Assembly: GCF_004014855.1 (NCBI RefSeq)
Contig: NZ_CP034930.1
Span: forward strand, 2,399,716-2,463,715
Reading direction: 5' to 3'
Source of the DNA: Apibacter raozihei
GTDB taxonomy: Bacteria; Bacteroidota; Bacteroidia; Flavobacteriales; Weeksellaceae
Length of the DNA: 64,000 nucleotides
Shown piece by piece: positions 1 to 9,613 of the stretch. Position numbers and translations under genes: made by a program. Position 1 is the stretch's first letter; each line of letters opens with the position of its first letter. The notes beneath the pieces were generated by a model. The model was not told where the DNA came from and ran no database searches. It saw nothing but the letters and a program-made list of their open reading frames with translations.

Positions 1-85
1 TCCATCCGCTGTTCCATACCATGCCCCCTTGAATAATCGGGTATTTAATATTTAAAAGTTCACTTATTTTTGACTTTTTTATCAC
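1..85 (-). CDS. Nitronate monooxygenase-like flavin oxidoreductase, N-terminal fragment
   Basis: The minus strand reads from a GTG at 85-83 through 28 codons and off the window edge. The product contains KYPIIQGGMVW followed by SGW, the conserved amino-terminal segment of the nitronate monooxygenase / 2-nitropropane dioxygenase family, where the QGGM loop contacts FMN. These enzymes are cytosolic TIM-barrel flavoproteins that oxidise alkyl nitronates or related substrates. The GTG is the best start I see, because the residues between it and the motif (KKSKISELLNI) match the usual spacing. Only the first tenth of the protein is present, so substrate class cannot be judged. It is divergent from the DUF2795 gene. 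Confidence 0.7.
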   Translation of the reverse strand, partial: MIKKSKISELLNIKYPIIQGGMVWNSGW

Positions 86-218
86 TTTCTCTATTGTTAT
101 TATATACGTTTATTAAATATATTGCTTTTAATTGAAATAAAAATAAAAATTACAGAATAATTTGGCTTGAAGTTTGCTCTGTCGAACCTAAATTATTTAT
201 AATATAAAGCTGACATTT

Positions 219-440
219 ATGTATTGGACTTTAGAACTTGCATCTTATTTAAGTGATGCACCATGGCCCGCAACTAAGGATGAATTAATAGACTATGCTA
301 TCAGAACAGGAGCTCCACTCGAAGTAGTCGAAAATCTTCAGGCAATAGAAGATGAAGGTGAAATTTATGATAGTATAGAAGAAATATGGGCTGATTATCC
401 TACCGATGATGATTTTCTCTGGAACGAAGACGAATATTGA
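219..440 (+). CDS. DUF2795 family small acidic protein
   Basis: A 73-residue acidic protein with the DUF2795 pattern: an amino-terminal helix (WTLELASYL), then a segment ending in LEVVENLQAIEDEGEIYDSIEEIW. Flavobacteria commonly carry this short protein close to secA, as here (95 bases upstream of secA). DUF2795 proteins have no established biochemical role. There is no signal peptide or membrane segment, so it should be cytosolic. A terminator-like hairpin follows directly, and secA has its own promoter element, so the two genes need not be co-transcribed. Confidence 0.85.
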   Translation: MYWTLELASYLSDAPWPATKDELIDYAIRTGAPLEVVENLQAIEDEGEIYDSIEEIWADYPTDDDFLWNEDEY

Positions 441-445
441 ATACT

Positions 446-474
446 AAGGCCCTAGCTCGATAGGGCTTTACTAT
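446..474 (+). terminator. Rho-independent terminator after DUF2795 gene
   Basis: The GCCCTA/TAGGGC stem (449-454 with 461-466) extends to nine pairs with one G-T, has a six-base loop, and is followed by a T-rich run. It lies six bases after the stop codon. Confidence 0.7.
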
Positions 475-503
475 TTAATTACCTAGGATAATACATTTTT
501 TAC

Positions 504-511
504 TACATTTG
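504..511 (+). promoter_or_regulatory. secA promoter, -7 element
   Basis: TACATTTG matches the Bacteroidetes primary sigma factor -7 consensus TAnnTTTG exactly and sits 25 bases before the secA ATG. No clear TTTG -33 element is visible at the usual 19-21 base spacing. Confidence 0.5.
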
Positions 512-535
512 TAAGCTTAAAATTAATCACATACA

Positions 536-3500
536 ATGAACATTTTAAATTCTGTTCTCAAATTATTTATTGGGGATAAACATAAAAAAGATCTACAACT
601 ACTAAATAAATATTTGGATAAAATTAAAAAAGAAGAGGAAGGAATATCTTCATTATCCATAGATGAACTTAGACATAAAACTATTGAATTCAAAGAGCGC
701 GTTTCTCAGGCTACTTTCGATTTAAATACGAAAATTAATGAGTTAAAAGATCAAGCTCAACAAACCGAAAACATAGACGAAAAAGAGTCTCTTTATACGG
801 AAATTGAAAAACTTGAAAAAGAATCATATAAAGTAGAAGAAGAAGTTTTAGAGGAAATTTTACCTCAGGCTTTTGCGCTTATCAAAGAAACCGCAAGGCG
901 TTTTACAGAGAATGAAAGCATAGAAGTGACTGCTACTGATTTTGACAGAGAATTGGCCGATAGCAAAGAATATGTATCACTATCAGGAGATAAGGCTGTT
1001 TGGAAAAATAGCTGGAATGCTGCTGGTAAAGAAGTGAAATGGGATATGATTCACTATGATGTTCAATATATAGGTGGAACTGTTTTGCATCAGGGAAAAA
1101 TAGCTGAGATGGCAACAGGGGAAGGTAAAACCCTGGTAGGTACTCTTCCTATGTATTTAAATGCTTTGCCGGGTAGAGGAGTTCACGTAGTTACAGTAAA
1201 TGATTATTTGGCTAAGCGGGACTCTGCATGGATGGCTCCAATTTTTGAATTTCACGGACTAAGAGTTGATTGTATCGATAATCACCAGCCTAATTCCTAT
1301 TCCAGAAGACAAGCTTATCTGGCAGATATTACTTATGGAACCAATAACGAATTTGGATTTGATTATTTGCGTGACAATATGGCAAATTCGCCCACTGATT
1401 TAGTTCAAAGACAGCTCAATTATGCAATAGTGGATGAGGTGGACTCAGTATTAATTGATGACGCCAGAACTCCATTGATTATATCCGGTCCAATACCGCA
1501 GGGAGATAAACAAGAATACCAGGATTTAAAACCTGTGGTAGAAACTATTTATAATGCTCAAAAGAATGAAATATCAAAAATATTTCAGGAAGCTAAACAA
1601 TTGTTGGGTACTGGCGATAAAAAAGAAGGAGGTCATAAACTGTATCAGGTATATAGAGGTATGCCTAAATATAAACCTTTAATTAAATTTTTATCTGAAG
1701 AAGGGAACAAAGCTATTTTATTAAAAGCGGAAGCTTACTTTATTTCTGATAACAATCGGATGATGCCGGAGGCAGACAAAGATTTGTATTTTTCAATCGA
1801 TGAAAAAAATAACCAGGTAGAACTTACAGACAAAGGAATTGAGTTTTTATCTAAAGGAAATGAAGATCCAAACTTTTTTGTTTTAGAAGATTTTGGAACT
1901 GTTCTAGCTGAAATTGAAAATAAAAATCTTTCAAAAGAAGAAGAACATAAAGAAAAAGAGGAATTTTTAAGATACTTTGCTATAAAGTCAGAAAGAATTC
2001 ATTCTTTAAGTCAGTTACTAAAAGCTTATACGGTATTTGAAAAAGACGTAGAGTATGTTGTGATAGATGGTCAGGTTAAGATTGTTGACGAACAGACCGG
2101 CCGTATTATGGATGGAAGAAGATATTCAGATGGTTTACATCAGGCATTAGAGGCTAAAGAAAATGTAAAAGTTGAAGCGGCTACACAAACGTTTGCTACT
2201 GTTACTCTTCAGAATTATTTCAGAATGTATAACAAACTTGCAGGGATGACAGGTACAGCTGAAACTGAGGCTGGTGAGTTCTGGGAGATATACAAACTAG
2301 ATGTTGTAGCTATTCCTACAAATAAACCAATTATTCGGGATGATCGTCAGGATTTGGTTTACAAAACAAATCGTGAGAAGTTTAATGCTGTACTGGACGA
2401 AGTAATTCGTTTATCTAAAGAGGAACACAGACCGGTTCTTGTAGGTACAACTTCCGTTGAGATTTCAGAATTGCTAAGCAAAGCTTTGCAAATGAGAAAA
2501 ATTCCTCACAATGTATTAAATGCAAAATTGCATAAAAAAGAAGCAGATATAGTTGCTGAAGCAGGTAAAGCAGGAGTTGTAACTATAGCAACCAATATGG
2601 CAGGTAGGGGTACAGATATTAAATTGACAGATGAAGTAAAAGCTGCAGGTGGTTTAGCTATCATAGGTACAGAAAGACATGATTCCAGGCGAGTTGACAG
2701 ACAGTTAAGAGGACGTTCTGGTCGTCAGGGGGATCCAGGTTCTTCTCAATTTTATGTATCACTTGAAGATAATTTGATGCGTTTATTCGGTTCGGATAGA
2801 ATAGCTAAAATGATGGATAGGCTAGGACATAAAGAAGGAGATGTTATTCAACATTCTATGATAACCAATTCTATTGAAAGAGCCCAGAAGAAGGTAGAAG
2901 AAAATAATTTTGGTATACGTAAGCGTTTGCTTGAATATGACGATGTCATGAACAAACAACGGGAGGTAATATACAAAAGAAGAAAAAATGCATTGTTTGG
3001 TGATAAATTGAGTATTGATATTGCTAATATGATTTATGATACGTCATCAGTAATTGTAAGAATTAATAAAGCAAACAGAGATTTCAAGAACTTTGAATTT
3101 GAATTGGCTACTATTTTTGCTATGGATACCCCTATAGATGAAAATGAATTTAGTCGATTAAATGAAAATGAATTAACTAACCAAATATTTGAACAAGCAG
3201 AAGCTAATTATAAAGAAAAGTTAGAAAATACATCTAAAACAGTATATCCTTTCGTTTCAGAAATATTTTTAAATCAGGGAGATAGATATAAAAATATCTC
3301 AGTTCCGTTTACTGATGGAACTAAGATTTTGAATGTAACAACTAATTTGGAAGAAGCATATAATTCGCAGGGAAGAGCTTTATTACAGGATTTTGAAAAG
3401 GGAATCACTCTTGCTCTTATTGACGAAAACTGGAAAGAGCATCTAAGAGAAATGGATGAATTAAGAAAGTCAGCTCAGTCAGCAGTATGGGAACAAAAAG

Positions 3501-3862
3501 ATCCATTAGTAATTTACAAACAGGAATCATTTAAATTATTCAGTGAAATGCTGGATAAAACCAATAAAGAAATTATTTCATTTTTATTTAAAGGTGGTTT
3601 TCCAACAGAGCCAGAGGAAACCAAATTTGAACAAGCTAAAGAAGTGAAACAGAAAACTGTTGAAAGTAGAGATTTTGAAGAAAATAAAAATACAGATTCA
3701 GAAGATAAAGTTCCTTCAGAACCTTTACGAGTAAATAAAATTGGAAGGAATGAAATGGTTAATGTTAGAAATTTAAGAAGCGGAGAAGTGAAATCATTAA
3801 AATTTAAACAGGCTCAAAGTCTTTTAGATGAAGGAGGCTGGATAATAGAAGATCAGGATTAA
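536..3862 (+). CDS. secA: Preprotein translocase ATPase SecA
   Basis: SecA is the cytosolic motor that pushes unfolded preproteins through SecYEG using ATP. The 1108-residue product has the Walker A loop GEGKT at 195-199, the DEVD Walker B box at 300-303, the [18 protein letters not shown] helicase motif VI region, and a helical scaffold/wing domain. It is longer than E. coli SecA (about 900 residues); the extra length lies mainly in a charged amino-terminal insertion (about 60-105) and an insertion around 330-480, as is common in Bacteroidota. The carboxyl end ([14 protein letters not shown] and following) lacks the CxCxSGKKxxxC zinc motif that binds SecB and lipids in proteobacteria. It is monocistronic as far as seen, with a strong terminator after it. 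Confidence 0.98.
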   Translation: MNILNSVLKLFIGDKHKKDLQLLNKYLDKIKKEEEGISSLSIDELRHKTIEFKERVSQATFDLNTKINELKDQAQQTENIDEKESLYTEIEKLEKESYKVEEEVLEEILPQAFALIKETARRFTENESIEVTATDFDRELADSKEYVSLSGDKAVWKNSWNAAGKEVKWDMIHYDVQYIGGTVLHQGKIAEMATGEGKTLVGTLPMYLNALPGRGVHVVTVNDYLAKRDSAWMAPIFEFHGLRVDCIDNHQPNSYSRRQAYLADITYGTNNEFGFDYLRDNMANSPTDLVQRQLNYAIVDEVDSVLIDDARTPLIISGPIPQGDKQEYQDLKPVVETIYNAQKNEISKIFQEAKQLLGTGDKKEGGHKLYQVYRGMPKYKPLIKFLSEEGNKAILLKAEAYFISDNNRMMPEADKDLYFSIDEKNNQVELTDKGIEFLSKGNEDPNFFVLEDFGTVLAEIENKNLSKEEEHKEKEEFLRYFAIKSERIHSLSQLLKAYTVFEKDVEYVVIDGQVKIVDEQTGRIMDGRRYSDGLHQALEAKENVKVEAATQTFATVTLQNYFRMYNKLAGMTGTAETEAGEFWEIYKLDVVAIPTNKPIIRDDRQDLVYKTNREKFNAVLDEVIRLSKEEHRPVLVGTTSVEISELLSKALQMRKIPHNVLNAKLHKKEADIVAEAGKAGVVTIATNMAGRGTDIKLTDEVKAAGGLAIIGTERHDSRRVDRQLRGRSGRQGDPGSSQFYVSLEDNLMRLFGSDRIAKMMDRLGHKEGDVIQHSMITNSIERAQKKVEENNFGIRKRLLEYDDVMNKQREVIYKRRKNALFGDKLSIDIANMIYDTSSVIVRINKANRDFKNFEFELATIFAMDTPIDENEFSRLNENELTNQIFEQAEANYKEKLENTSKTVYPFVSEIFLNQGDRYKNISVPFTDGTKILNVTTNLEEAYNSQGRALLQDFEKGITLALIDENWKEHLREMDELRKSAQSAVWEQKDPLVIYKQESFKLFSEMLDKTNKEIISFLFKGGFPTEPEETKFEQAKEVKQKTVESRDFEENKNTDSEDKVPSEPLRVNKIGRNEMVNVRNLRSGEVKSLKFKQAQSLLDEGGWIIEDQD

Positions 3863-3888
3863 GATATATAGTTTATATTAACTAATAA

Positions 3889-3926
3889 AATAACCGGAAT
3901 AAAATAGTTTGTTCCGGTTATTTCTT
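3889..3926 (+). terminator. Terminator after secA
   Basis: A perfect 11-bp stem, AATAACCGGAA (3889-3899) with TTCCGGTTATT (3912-3922), followed by a short T-rich stretch. It lies 27 bases after the secA stop. Confidence 0.8.
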
Positions 3927-3950
3927 TAATAAAAATTGTAAATTTAGTTT

Positions 3951-4817
3951 ATGAAAACATTAGGACAGTTAAGAGAACAATTTTATAATCAGTTATCTCA
4001 AAAATATAATGCTAAAGAAATTGACATTATCTTCTATTCTCTAGCAGAAAATTATCTTCATAAGTCGCGTTCTGTTTTAAAATTGGGTTTAAACGAGCAA
4101 AGAGATGATTTGGATATTCAAAATATTTTATTTCAGACAGCATTGTACAGATTAATGGAAGATGAGCCTTATCAATATATTTTAGGAAATACAGAATTTT
4201 ACGGTTGTGAAATTTTAGTAAATTCAGACGTTCTTATACCTCGTCCTGAAACTGAAGAACTGGTAGAGTGGATAGTTGATAGATATAAAAATAAGATCAA
4301 TCTGAACATTATAGATTTATGTACAGGTAGTGGATGTATAGCTATTGCATTGGCTAAGAGCTTACAGAACTTCAGAGTATTTGGATTGGATATTAGTGAA
4401 AAAGCTTTAGAAACAGCCAATAAAAATAAAGATTTGAATAATGTAGAAGTTGATTTTTTTTCTTATGATTTATTAAATAGCAATCAACTCTCTAATAATG
4501 AACTTTTTGATATTATAGTTTCAAATCCACCTTATATAAGAAATTCTGAAAAAGTAGCTATGGATAAAAGAGTGTTGAACTTTGAACCTGCTCAAGCATT
4601 GTTCGTTACTGATTCTGAACCTTTAATTTTTTATCAAAAAATAATTGATTTTGCAAAAAATAACTTAAAGGACAATGGCGAAGTGTTTATAGAAATCAAT
4701 CAGGAATTGGGAAGAGAAACTAAAGAATTATTTCTTGACTATTTTAGCTTTGTCGAATTAAAACAGGATATTTCTGGCAATTTCCGGATGATTAAAGCCC
4801 ACGGTATACAAAAATAA
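3951..4817 (+). CDS. prmC: Peptide chain release factor N5-glutamine methyltransferase PrmC
   Basis: PrmC (HemK) methylates the glutamine of the GGQ motif in release factors RF1 and RF2, using S-adenosylmethionine. The 288-residue protein has the amino-terminal helical domain (about 1-75) and then the Rossmann methyltransferase fold. The SAM-binding loop is IDLCTGSGCIAI (121-132), and NPPY at 192-195 is the family catalytic motif that binds the glutamine amide. Length is normal for the family. It stands alone between the secA terminator and a convergent gene. Confidence 0.95.
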   Translation: MKTLGQLREQFYNQLSQKYNAKEIDIIFYSLAENYLHKSRSVLKLGLNEQRDDLDIQNILFQTALYRLMEDEPYQYILGNTEFYGCEILVNSDVLIPRPETEELVEWIVDRYKNKINLNIIDLCTGSGCIAIALAKSLQNFRVFGLDISEKALETANKNKDLNNVEVDFFSYDLLNSNQLSNNELFDIIVSNPPYIRNSEKVAMDKRVLNFEPAQALFVTDSEPLIFYQKIIDFAKNNLKDNGEVFIEINQELGRETKELFLDYFSFVELKQDISGNFRMIKAHGIQK

Positions 4818-4918
4818 ATGCTATGTTTACTAATACATAAATTCAGATATTTCATTCGGTTATATAGTTTCGTATATAAAAGATTTAAAACTAAGCAGGA
4901 ATTTATCTTTAGGATAAT

Positions 4919-5815
4919 TTATAACTCATTTTTATCTATAATATAGAGTATAGGAGGTGCTTTAAAAAGTGAATAATTCATTTCTTCACCTGTAATATAA
5001 ATTTGGTTTTCAGTCACAGCAATCCCTTCAATCTGACTGATAGCTGCAGTCAGTCCTAACAATACTTTTTTTGAATTTCCGGAAAAAAAATGATGATCGT
5101 TAAAGTTCATAAATTTCCATAAATAAGCTGCTCCTTCTTTAGTATATCCAACTAAATAAAGTTCTTTATTATAAATGTCTGCCCCTGTGATTACACATTC
5201 AGTATCAAATGATTCAATTTTTTTTGCTACCTGAACCGAATCGTTTATTTTGGGATTTAATATATAATGAACGGTTTTATTATCTCCCCATCTTTTTGAA
5301 AATAAGTGCAAAAGATTATTGTAATAAATCATAGCTTCACAATCGAAATTTGTTTTTAAATGACCATAATTTTTAAAATCCATTTGATCTTCGTAAACAA
5401 ATTTTAATTTATTAATAATTGTAGTGGAAATATTTTCATTGGTGTTGTTTTGGGGTATTTTAATAGAATAAATGGTTAAATCTTTTCTTGTCCCTAAATT
5501 ATTTCCGAAGTCGCCAATATATAAAGTATCATTATTTCTTGTAATTTCTTCCCAATCTATATTAATAGCTTCTTTTATATCAATAGTCTGGACAATTTTT
5601 CCATTTGAAGAATTTAGTTTATATAGTTCTGGTTTACCACCACTATCGTTAAATGTGTAAAGAAAATTATTATAAAATTCAACTCCGGAAGTTTCATTAA
5701 TAATTTTAGACAATTCATACTTATTTTCATATTCTGATAAATCTAAAGTATCAACTTGATTCTGGCCCCAACTAACCAAAGGGATAAATAATAAAAATAA
5801 TAAAGCTTTATTCAT
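4919..5815 (-). CDS. Secreted beta-propeller-like protein of unknown function
   Basis: A 298-residue product when started at the ATG at 5815, which gives a clean signal peptide (MNKALLFLLFIPLVSWGQ). An ATG 27 bases further upstream (5842) is possible but would place nine extra residues before the signal. The mature part repeats short beta-strand segments (SGVEFYNNFLYTFNDSGG, DTLYIGDFGNN, GADIYNKELYLVGYT, IEGIAVTENQIYITGE), suggesting a propeller-like fold similar to the SdiA-regulated/phytase-like families. Paralogs with the WEE(I/L)T..GDxGNN pattern are widespread in Flavobacteriia without a known role. It is convergent with prmC, and no T9SS carboxyl sorting domain is visible. Confidence 0.75.
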   Translation of the reverse strand: MNKALLFLLFIPLVSWGQNQVDTLDLSEYENKYELSKIINETSGVEFYNNFLYTFNDSGGKPELYKLNSSNGKIVQTIDIKEAINIDWEEITRNNDTLYIGDFGNNLGTRKDLTIYSIKIPQNNTNENISTTIINKLKFVYEDQMDFKNYGHLKTNFDCEAMIYYNNLLHLFSKRWGDNKTVHYILNPKINDSVQVAKKIESFDTECVITGADIYNKELYLVGYTKEGAAYLWKFMNFNDHHFFSGNSKKVLLGLTAAISQIEGIAVTENQIYITGEEMNYSLFKAPPILYIIDKNEL

Positions 5816-5963
5816 GCAGTTAATATACATAAAATTCAGCATGAGATTTTAAAAAAGAATTAAATTTATTTATTAGTGTGATAATAATAAATTAATATCT
5901 CAGTTTAAAAAATAGTTGTTATTCCTTAAGAGTAAACTATTAAAATTAAAAAATATTTAGAAT

Positions 5964-6587
5964 ATGGTTAACTGTAAAAAGTATTTAATTTTTTTTAAAT
6001 TTTTATTTATTGTTTTTATTTATTCATTAGTAAATCAATGTAAAAGTATAGATAGTAACAAAGTAATTATATTGCAGCCATTTGAAAAATTTTCAGATGA
6101 TGAACTCAATAAACTTTATAAGCAATTTACCGGCATATCTTCCAAAGTCTATATAAATCAGTCTATACCATTACCAAAAAATGCATATAATCAAAAACGA
6201 AATAGATATAGAGCAGATTCTCTTATAAAATTTCTTAGGGGAAGAGTAAAGAATGATACAGTCATTATTGGAATTACTAATAAAGATATTAGTACAAGCA
6301 AAGGTAAAATAAATGATTGGGGGGTCATGGGGTTGGGGTATAGACCCGGAAAATCTTGTATAGTATCTACCTATCGTTTAAATAAAAAGCAATTATCTGA
6401 GCAATTATATAAGGTTACAGCCCATGAATTTGGTCATACTCAAGGCTTAGATCATTGTCCGGATAAATCATGTATTATGAGGGATGCTGAAGGAAGAAAT
6501 CCGTTAAATGAAGAAAATGAATTTTGTCCTAAGTGCAAATCTTATTTAATTAATAAAGGATTTTTTGCTGTAACTGAAAAAAAATAG
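5964..6587 (+). CDS. Archaemetzincin-type zinc metallopeptidase (M54), membrane-targeted
   Basis: The 207-residue protein carries the archaemetzincin signature: HEFGHTQGLDH at 154-164 (three zinc-binding histidines and catalytic Glu155), directly followed by C165, then C170 and M172 (Met-turn), and a CPKC pair at 188-191 that makes the second, structural zinc site. Archaemetzincins are poorly understood aminopeptidase-like proteases. The spacing between the Met and the final CxxC is 15 residues, against the 17 usually quoted. The amino terminus is a hydrophobic signal ending in VNQC (Cys26), a weak lipobox, so it is probably an envelope protein rather than cytosolic. It is convergent with the thioredoxin gene. 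Confidence 0.85.
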   Translation: MVNCKKYLIFFKFLFIVFIYSLVNQCKSIDSNKVIILQPFEKFSDDELNKLYKQFTGISSKVYINQSIPLPKNAYNQKRNRYRADSLIKFLRGRVKNDTVIIGITNKDISTSKGKINDWGVMGLGYRPGKSCIVSTYRLNKKQLSEQLYKVTAHEFGHTQGLDHCPDKSCIMRDAEGRNPLNEENEFCPKCKSYLINKGFFAVTEKK

Positions 6588-6625
6588 TAATTGTATAAAC
6601 TAAAATATTTCTTGATTCTTACAGA

Positions 6626-7117
6626 TTATTCTTTTTTATTATTTAGTAAAATTTCTTCAATTAAACGTTGAAAATCTTCTTTAGGCATAGCTCCCTGCGC
6701 CATCTGAGGTTCACCTTCCATAGGAATAAATAAAATAGAAGGAATACTTCTGATTCCAAACATAGCGGCTAATTCACGTTCAGATTCGGTATCAACTTTA
6801 TAAATATAAATTTCATCTTCATACTCTTTTGCAAGTTCTTCAAGCATAGGGGCTATCATTTTACACGGGCTACACCAATCAGCATAGAAATCAATAATAG
6901 CCGGTTTATCACCTAAATATTTCCATACCTCCGGATTACTTTTATAATCCATAATTTTTTTTGCAAAATCTTCAATTGTTAAAGGTATGGTTTTCATGGT
7001 TTTATAATTTGATTTTTTAGTTGATGCTGATTCAGTATATTTTGAATTAGATAATATCAATAAGATTACTAAAGTAAAGAGGCTATATATAAGTAACCGG
7101 GTATTTTTTAATTTCAT
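6626..7117 (-). CDS. Membrane-anchored or exported thioredoxin
   Basis: A thioredoxin-fold protein of 163 residues with active site WCSPC (81-85) in place of the usual WCGPC, and the cis-proline segment SIPSILF. Residues 7-24 are a hydrophobic signal/anchor, so the domain probably faces the periplasm and reduces or oxidises envelope thiols. An internal Met41 (MKTIPLTIEDF) could start a cytosolic form, because the thioredoxin domain begins there. The sequence is otherwise typical of Bacteroidota thioredoxins. It is flanked by a convergent archaemetzincin and a co-directional racemase, with 107 bases to the latter. Confidence 0.9.
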   Translation of the reverse strand: MKLKNTRLLIYSLFTLVILLILSNSKYTESASTKKSNYKTMKTIPLTIEDFAKKIMDYKSNPEVWKYLGDKPAIIDFYADWCSPCKMIAPMLEELAKEYEDEIYIYKVDTESERELAAMFGIRSIPSILFIPMEGEPQMAQGAMPKEDFQRLIEEILLNNKKE

Positions 7118-7224
7118 TTTATAAAGTAATATTGATATTTAAATGATGTTATATTAATTAAGAAGCTAACTTATGATTATTTTTTTAGATCTCAAAATGA
7201 TATATATATATGATAATAAATAAA

Positions 7225-7920
7225 TCAATTAATTAAAGCTTGCTTTGCTGCATATTTTGCATGTAATTCTGCAGTTTTAAAAAGAGGTAATTGAATTTGA
7301 TCTTGTTGTAGCAAAAGTTCAAGCTCTGTACATCCCAATATAACTCCTTGAATATTTTCCTGCTCAACGGCTTTGTTAATAATATTGATTAACATACTTT
7401 CCGATGAATGTAAAAACTTACCAAGACATAATTCATTGTAGATAATATCATTAACTAAGTCAATTTCCTCTTGCCAGGGAATTACAATATTAATTCCATT
7501 TTTTATGTACTCATCTTTATAAAAAGTCTGTTCCATAGTATATTTTGTACCTAACAATAAAAGTTTATTTAAATTTAATTCTTTTAGCTGAACTAACACC
7601 GGTTCAGTAATATGGATTAAAGGGATACTGACAGATTTTTGTATTTGTGAAAAGACTTTATGCATAGTGTTTGTGGCTATAACAATAAAATCAGCTCCCG
7701 CTCTTTCAAGATTTTGGGCTACCTGACAGAGAAAATTACCGGCCTCATCCCATTTGTTTTCAGACTGAAACTTTTCAATAACGTCGAAATCTACACTATA
7801 TAAAACAATCTGAGCAGAATGAAAACCACCGGCCAGTTCTTTAATCTCCTGATTAATAATTTTATAATATTCTGCTGTGGATTCCCAACTCATTCCACCA
7901 ATAAGACCAATGGTTTTCAT
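7225..7920 (-). CDS. Aspartate/glutamate racemase family protein, YgeA-type
   Basis: A 231-residue PLP-independent amino-acid racemase. The fold begins with MKTIGLIGGMSWEST, the family signature. The two catalytic positions are Thr83 (ATNTMH) and Cys197 (GCTE). Classical aspartate racemases use two cysteines; a Thr/Cys pair at the same two positions is known in E. coli YgeA, which racemises acidic and other amino acids. A D-amino-acid for peptidoglycan or a catabolic role are both possible. Single gene, minus strand. Confidence 0.88.
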   Translation of the reverse strand: MKTIGLIGGMSWESTAEYYKIINQEIKELAGGFHSAQIVLYSVDFDVIEKFQSENKWDEAGNFLCQVAQNLERAGADFIVIATNTMHKVFSQIQKSVSIPLIHITEPVLVQLKELNLNKLLLLGTKYTMEQTFYKDEYIKNGINIVIPWQEEIDLVNDIIYNELCLGKFLHSSESMLINIINKAVEQENIQGVILGCTELELLLQQDQIQLPLFKTAELHAKYAAKQALIN

Positions 7921-7978
7921 TTTGTTATTATTTTATGCTAATATATTTAATTTAGAATAAATAAATTATTTTAGATAA

Positions 7979-9613
7979 TTATTTTTCAAGTTTAGTGAAA
8001 TGAGCATTTTGAGTTAATTGATTCTTATTAAATTCTTTTAAAGAATTTTTTAAATATTCAATATCATTGAGCTCTGTACTTGTACTAAAAATATAAACAC
8101 ATGCTCCACCTGTAGTACCACCGATTGCTAATTTTCCTATGTAACGAACTCTATGATTAATTTCCCAATATCCTATCTCAACCCAGTCTTTATATAAATC
8201 ATCAGAAAACCATTTTTTATAAATAAATGCTGCCTTTACATTATTTTTTTTAATTTCACTAATAATGACAGGATTAATATTTTTAGATTTATTTTTTTTT
8301 GCTAAAGCTATTTGGGTATTGCCTAAACCATAAATGTCAACTATATGAGTATTATTAGATAAATATGAAGGATAGCCTATGTCATTTATTGCAACACTTT
8401 TATTAGGATAATATTTCTGAATAAATAGAGCAGTTTGATATTGTTGATTATATATTTCTTCAGCACCAATTATTATTTTTTCATGATTGATTAAACTTCT
8501 TTTAGTAAAATAATAAGTAGGATAAATCAACAAAATAAGCAAGAAATAATATAAAAGCTGATAGCTTAATGAAAGTCTTTTTGATGCATTGTAACTATTT
8601 TGCAAAGAATAAAATATTATACATAACAAGCTTGGAATTATATAAGCTTCATATCTAGCTAGCCATCCAAATTTTGAGTACATTATGTGCAAAAGGATAC
8701 CTATTGATAATGCTATGATAATTTTTAATATATTTTTTTTCAGTTTAAATTGTACTAAAAAAGAATATATTATTACAAATATAAAACATATGAGTAATGG
8801 TCTAGCTGTATTATCTTTAATATAGCTACTTATGTTATCAAATGGAATTAGCTTTTGAATTAAATTTAAATTATTAAGACTAGTTTTTATTACAACAGAA
8901 TATGGGAAAAAAGTACCTCCATTGTATATAAAATAAAATCCAAAAAGAGAAACTGATAATATAGAACATACTCCTCCAACAATCGAAATTTTAATTTTTT
9001 TTGATAAAAATAAGATTAAATTTCCTCCTATTATTATAAACAATCCTTCATATCTTGAAATTGGTAATAAAAAGCTTGTTAAATAATATAAATATATAAT
9101 TTTATTTGATTGATTTTTATTAATTAAAATTTCACAAATTAAAAGTAAATACAGAAGTGTTAAAAAAATATGTAATGTGTGCTCCATTGCTATTATTGTG
9201 AGGTTTGGCAAAGGAGTCCATATTATTGTTAAAATCAATAATAAAATTAAAAGAGTATAAGATAGTTTGTTTTTAAAATAATACCAGATTAAATATATTA
9301 TAGATAAAGAAAATAATATATTTATTAAAAGCGGTATATATGAGTTATTTCCAAAAATATATAAAATTAAAGATAAAATTACAGTGAATAAAGGTGAGGA
9401 AGAAGCTGAACTAAATTCATCAGAATTTATTCCCCAAACACCATGTTCCACTATATTCTTAGCTATAGCTAAATGAATGTATGAATCATCTAAAGGATAA
9501 GTAAAATTATTATTTACATATCCCAATATTGACTGATGTAAATTACATAATAGAAAAAAATAAAGAACTATAGATAAAATTAATATTGTACTTTTAATTA
9601 TTTTAGAATTCAT
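7979..9613 (-). CDS. Polytopic GT-C-like membrane glycosyltransferase or related protein
   Basis: A 544-residue integral membrane protein with about ten hydrophobic segments between residues 5 and 365, then a soluble carboxyl domain (about 370-544). The first outer loop has the acidic pair in YPLDDSYIHLAIAKNI and a following ASSSPLF, a layout like the catalytic loop of GT-C glycosyltransferases that use polyprenyl-phosphate sugars. The carboxyl domain (VDIYGLGN, GYWEINHRVRYIGK) resembles the periplasmic part of such proteins in Bacteroidota. Its ATG follows the valS stop with no spacer, so it is translated from the valS message. The specific donor and acceptor cannot be told. Confidence 0.7.
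   Translation of the reverse strand: MNSKIIKSTILILSIVLYFFLLCNLHQSILGYVNNNFTYPLDDSYIHLAIAKNIVEHGVWGINSDEFSSASSSPLFTVILSLILYIFGNNSYIPLLINILFSLSIIYLIWYYFKNKLSYTLLILLLILTIIWTPLPNLTIIAMEHTLHIFLTLLYLLLICEILINKNQSNKIIYLYYLTSFLLPISRYEGLFIIIGGNLILFLSKKIKISIVGGVCSILSVSLFGFYFIYNGGTFFPYSVVIKTSLNNLNLIQKLIPFDNISSYIKDNTARPLLICFIFVIIYSFLVQFKLKKNILKIIIALSIGILLHIMYSKFGWLARYEAYIIPSLLCIIFYSLQNSYNASKRLSLSYQLLYYFLLILLIYPTYYFTKRSLINHEKIIIGAEEIYNQQYQTALFIQKYYPNKSVAINDIGYPSYLSNNTHIVDIYGLGNTQIALAKKNKSKNINPVIISEIKKNNVKAAFIYKKWFSDDLYKDWVEIGYWEINHRVRYIGKLAIGGTTGGACVYIFSTSTELNDIEYLKNSLKEFNKNQLTQNAHFTKLEK

Noticed and set aside
6641-6700. Possible second start for a cytosolic form of the thioredoxin
   Set aside because: An internal Met41 exists, but nothing in the sequence favours it over the full-length start.
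7199-7212. AT dinucleotide run near the racemase gene
   Set aside because: Simple AT repeat of a kind expected by chance in this composition; no structure or function inferred.
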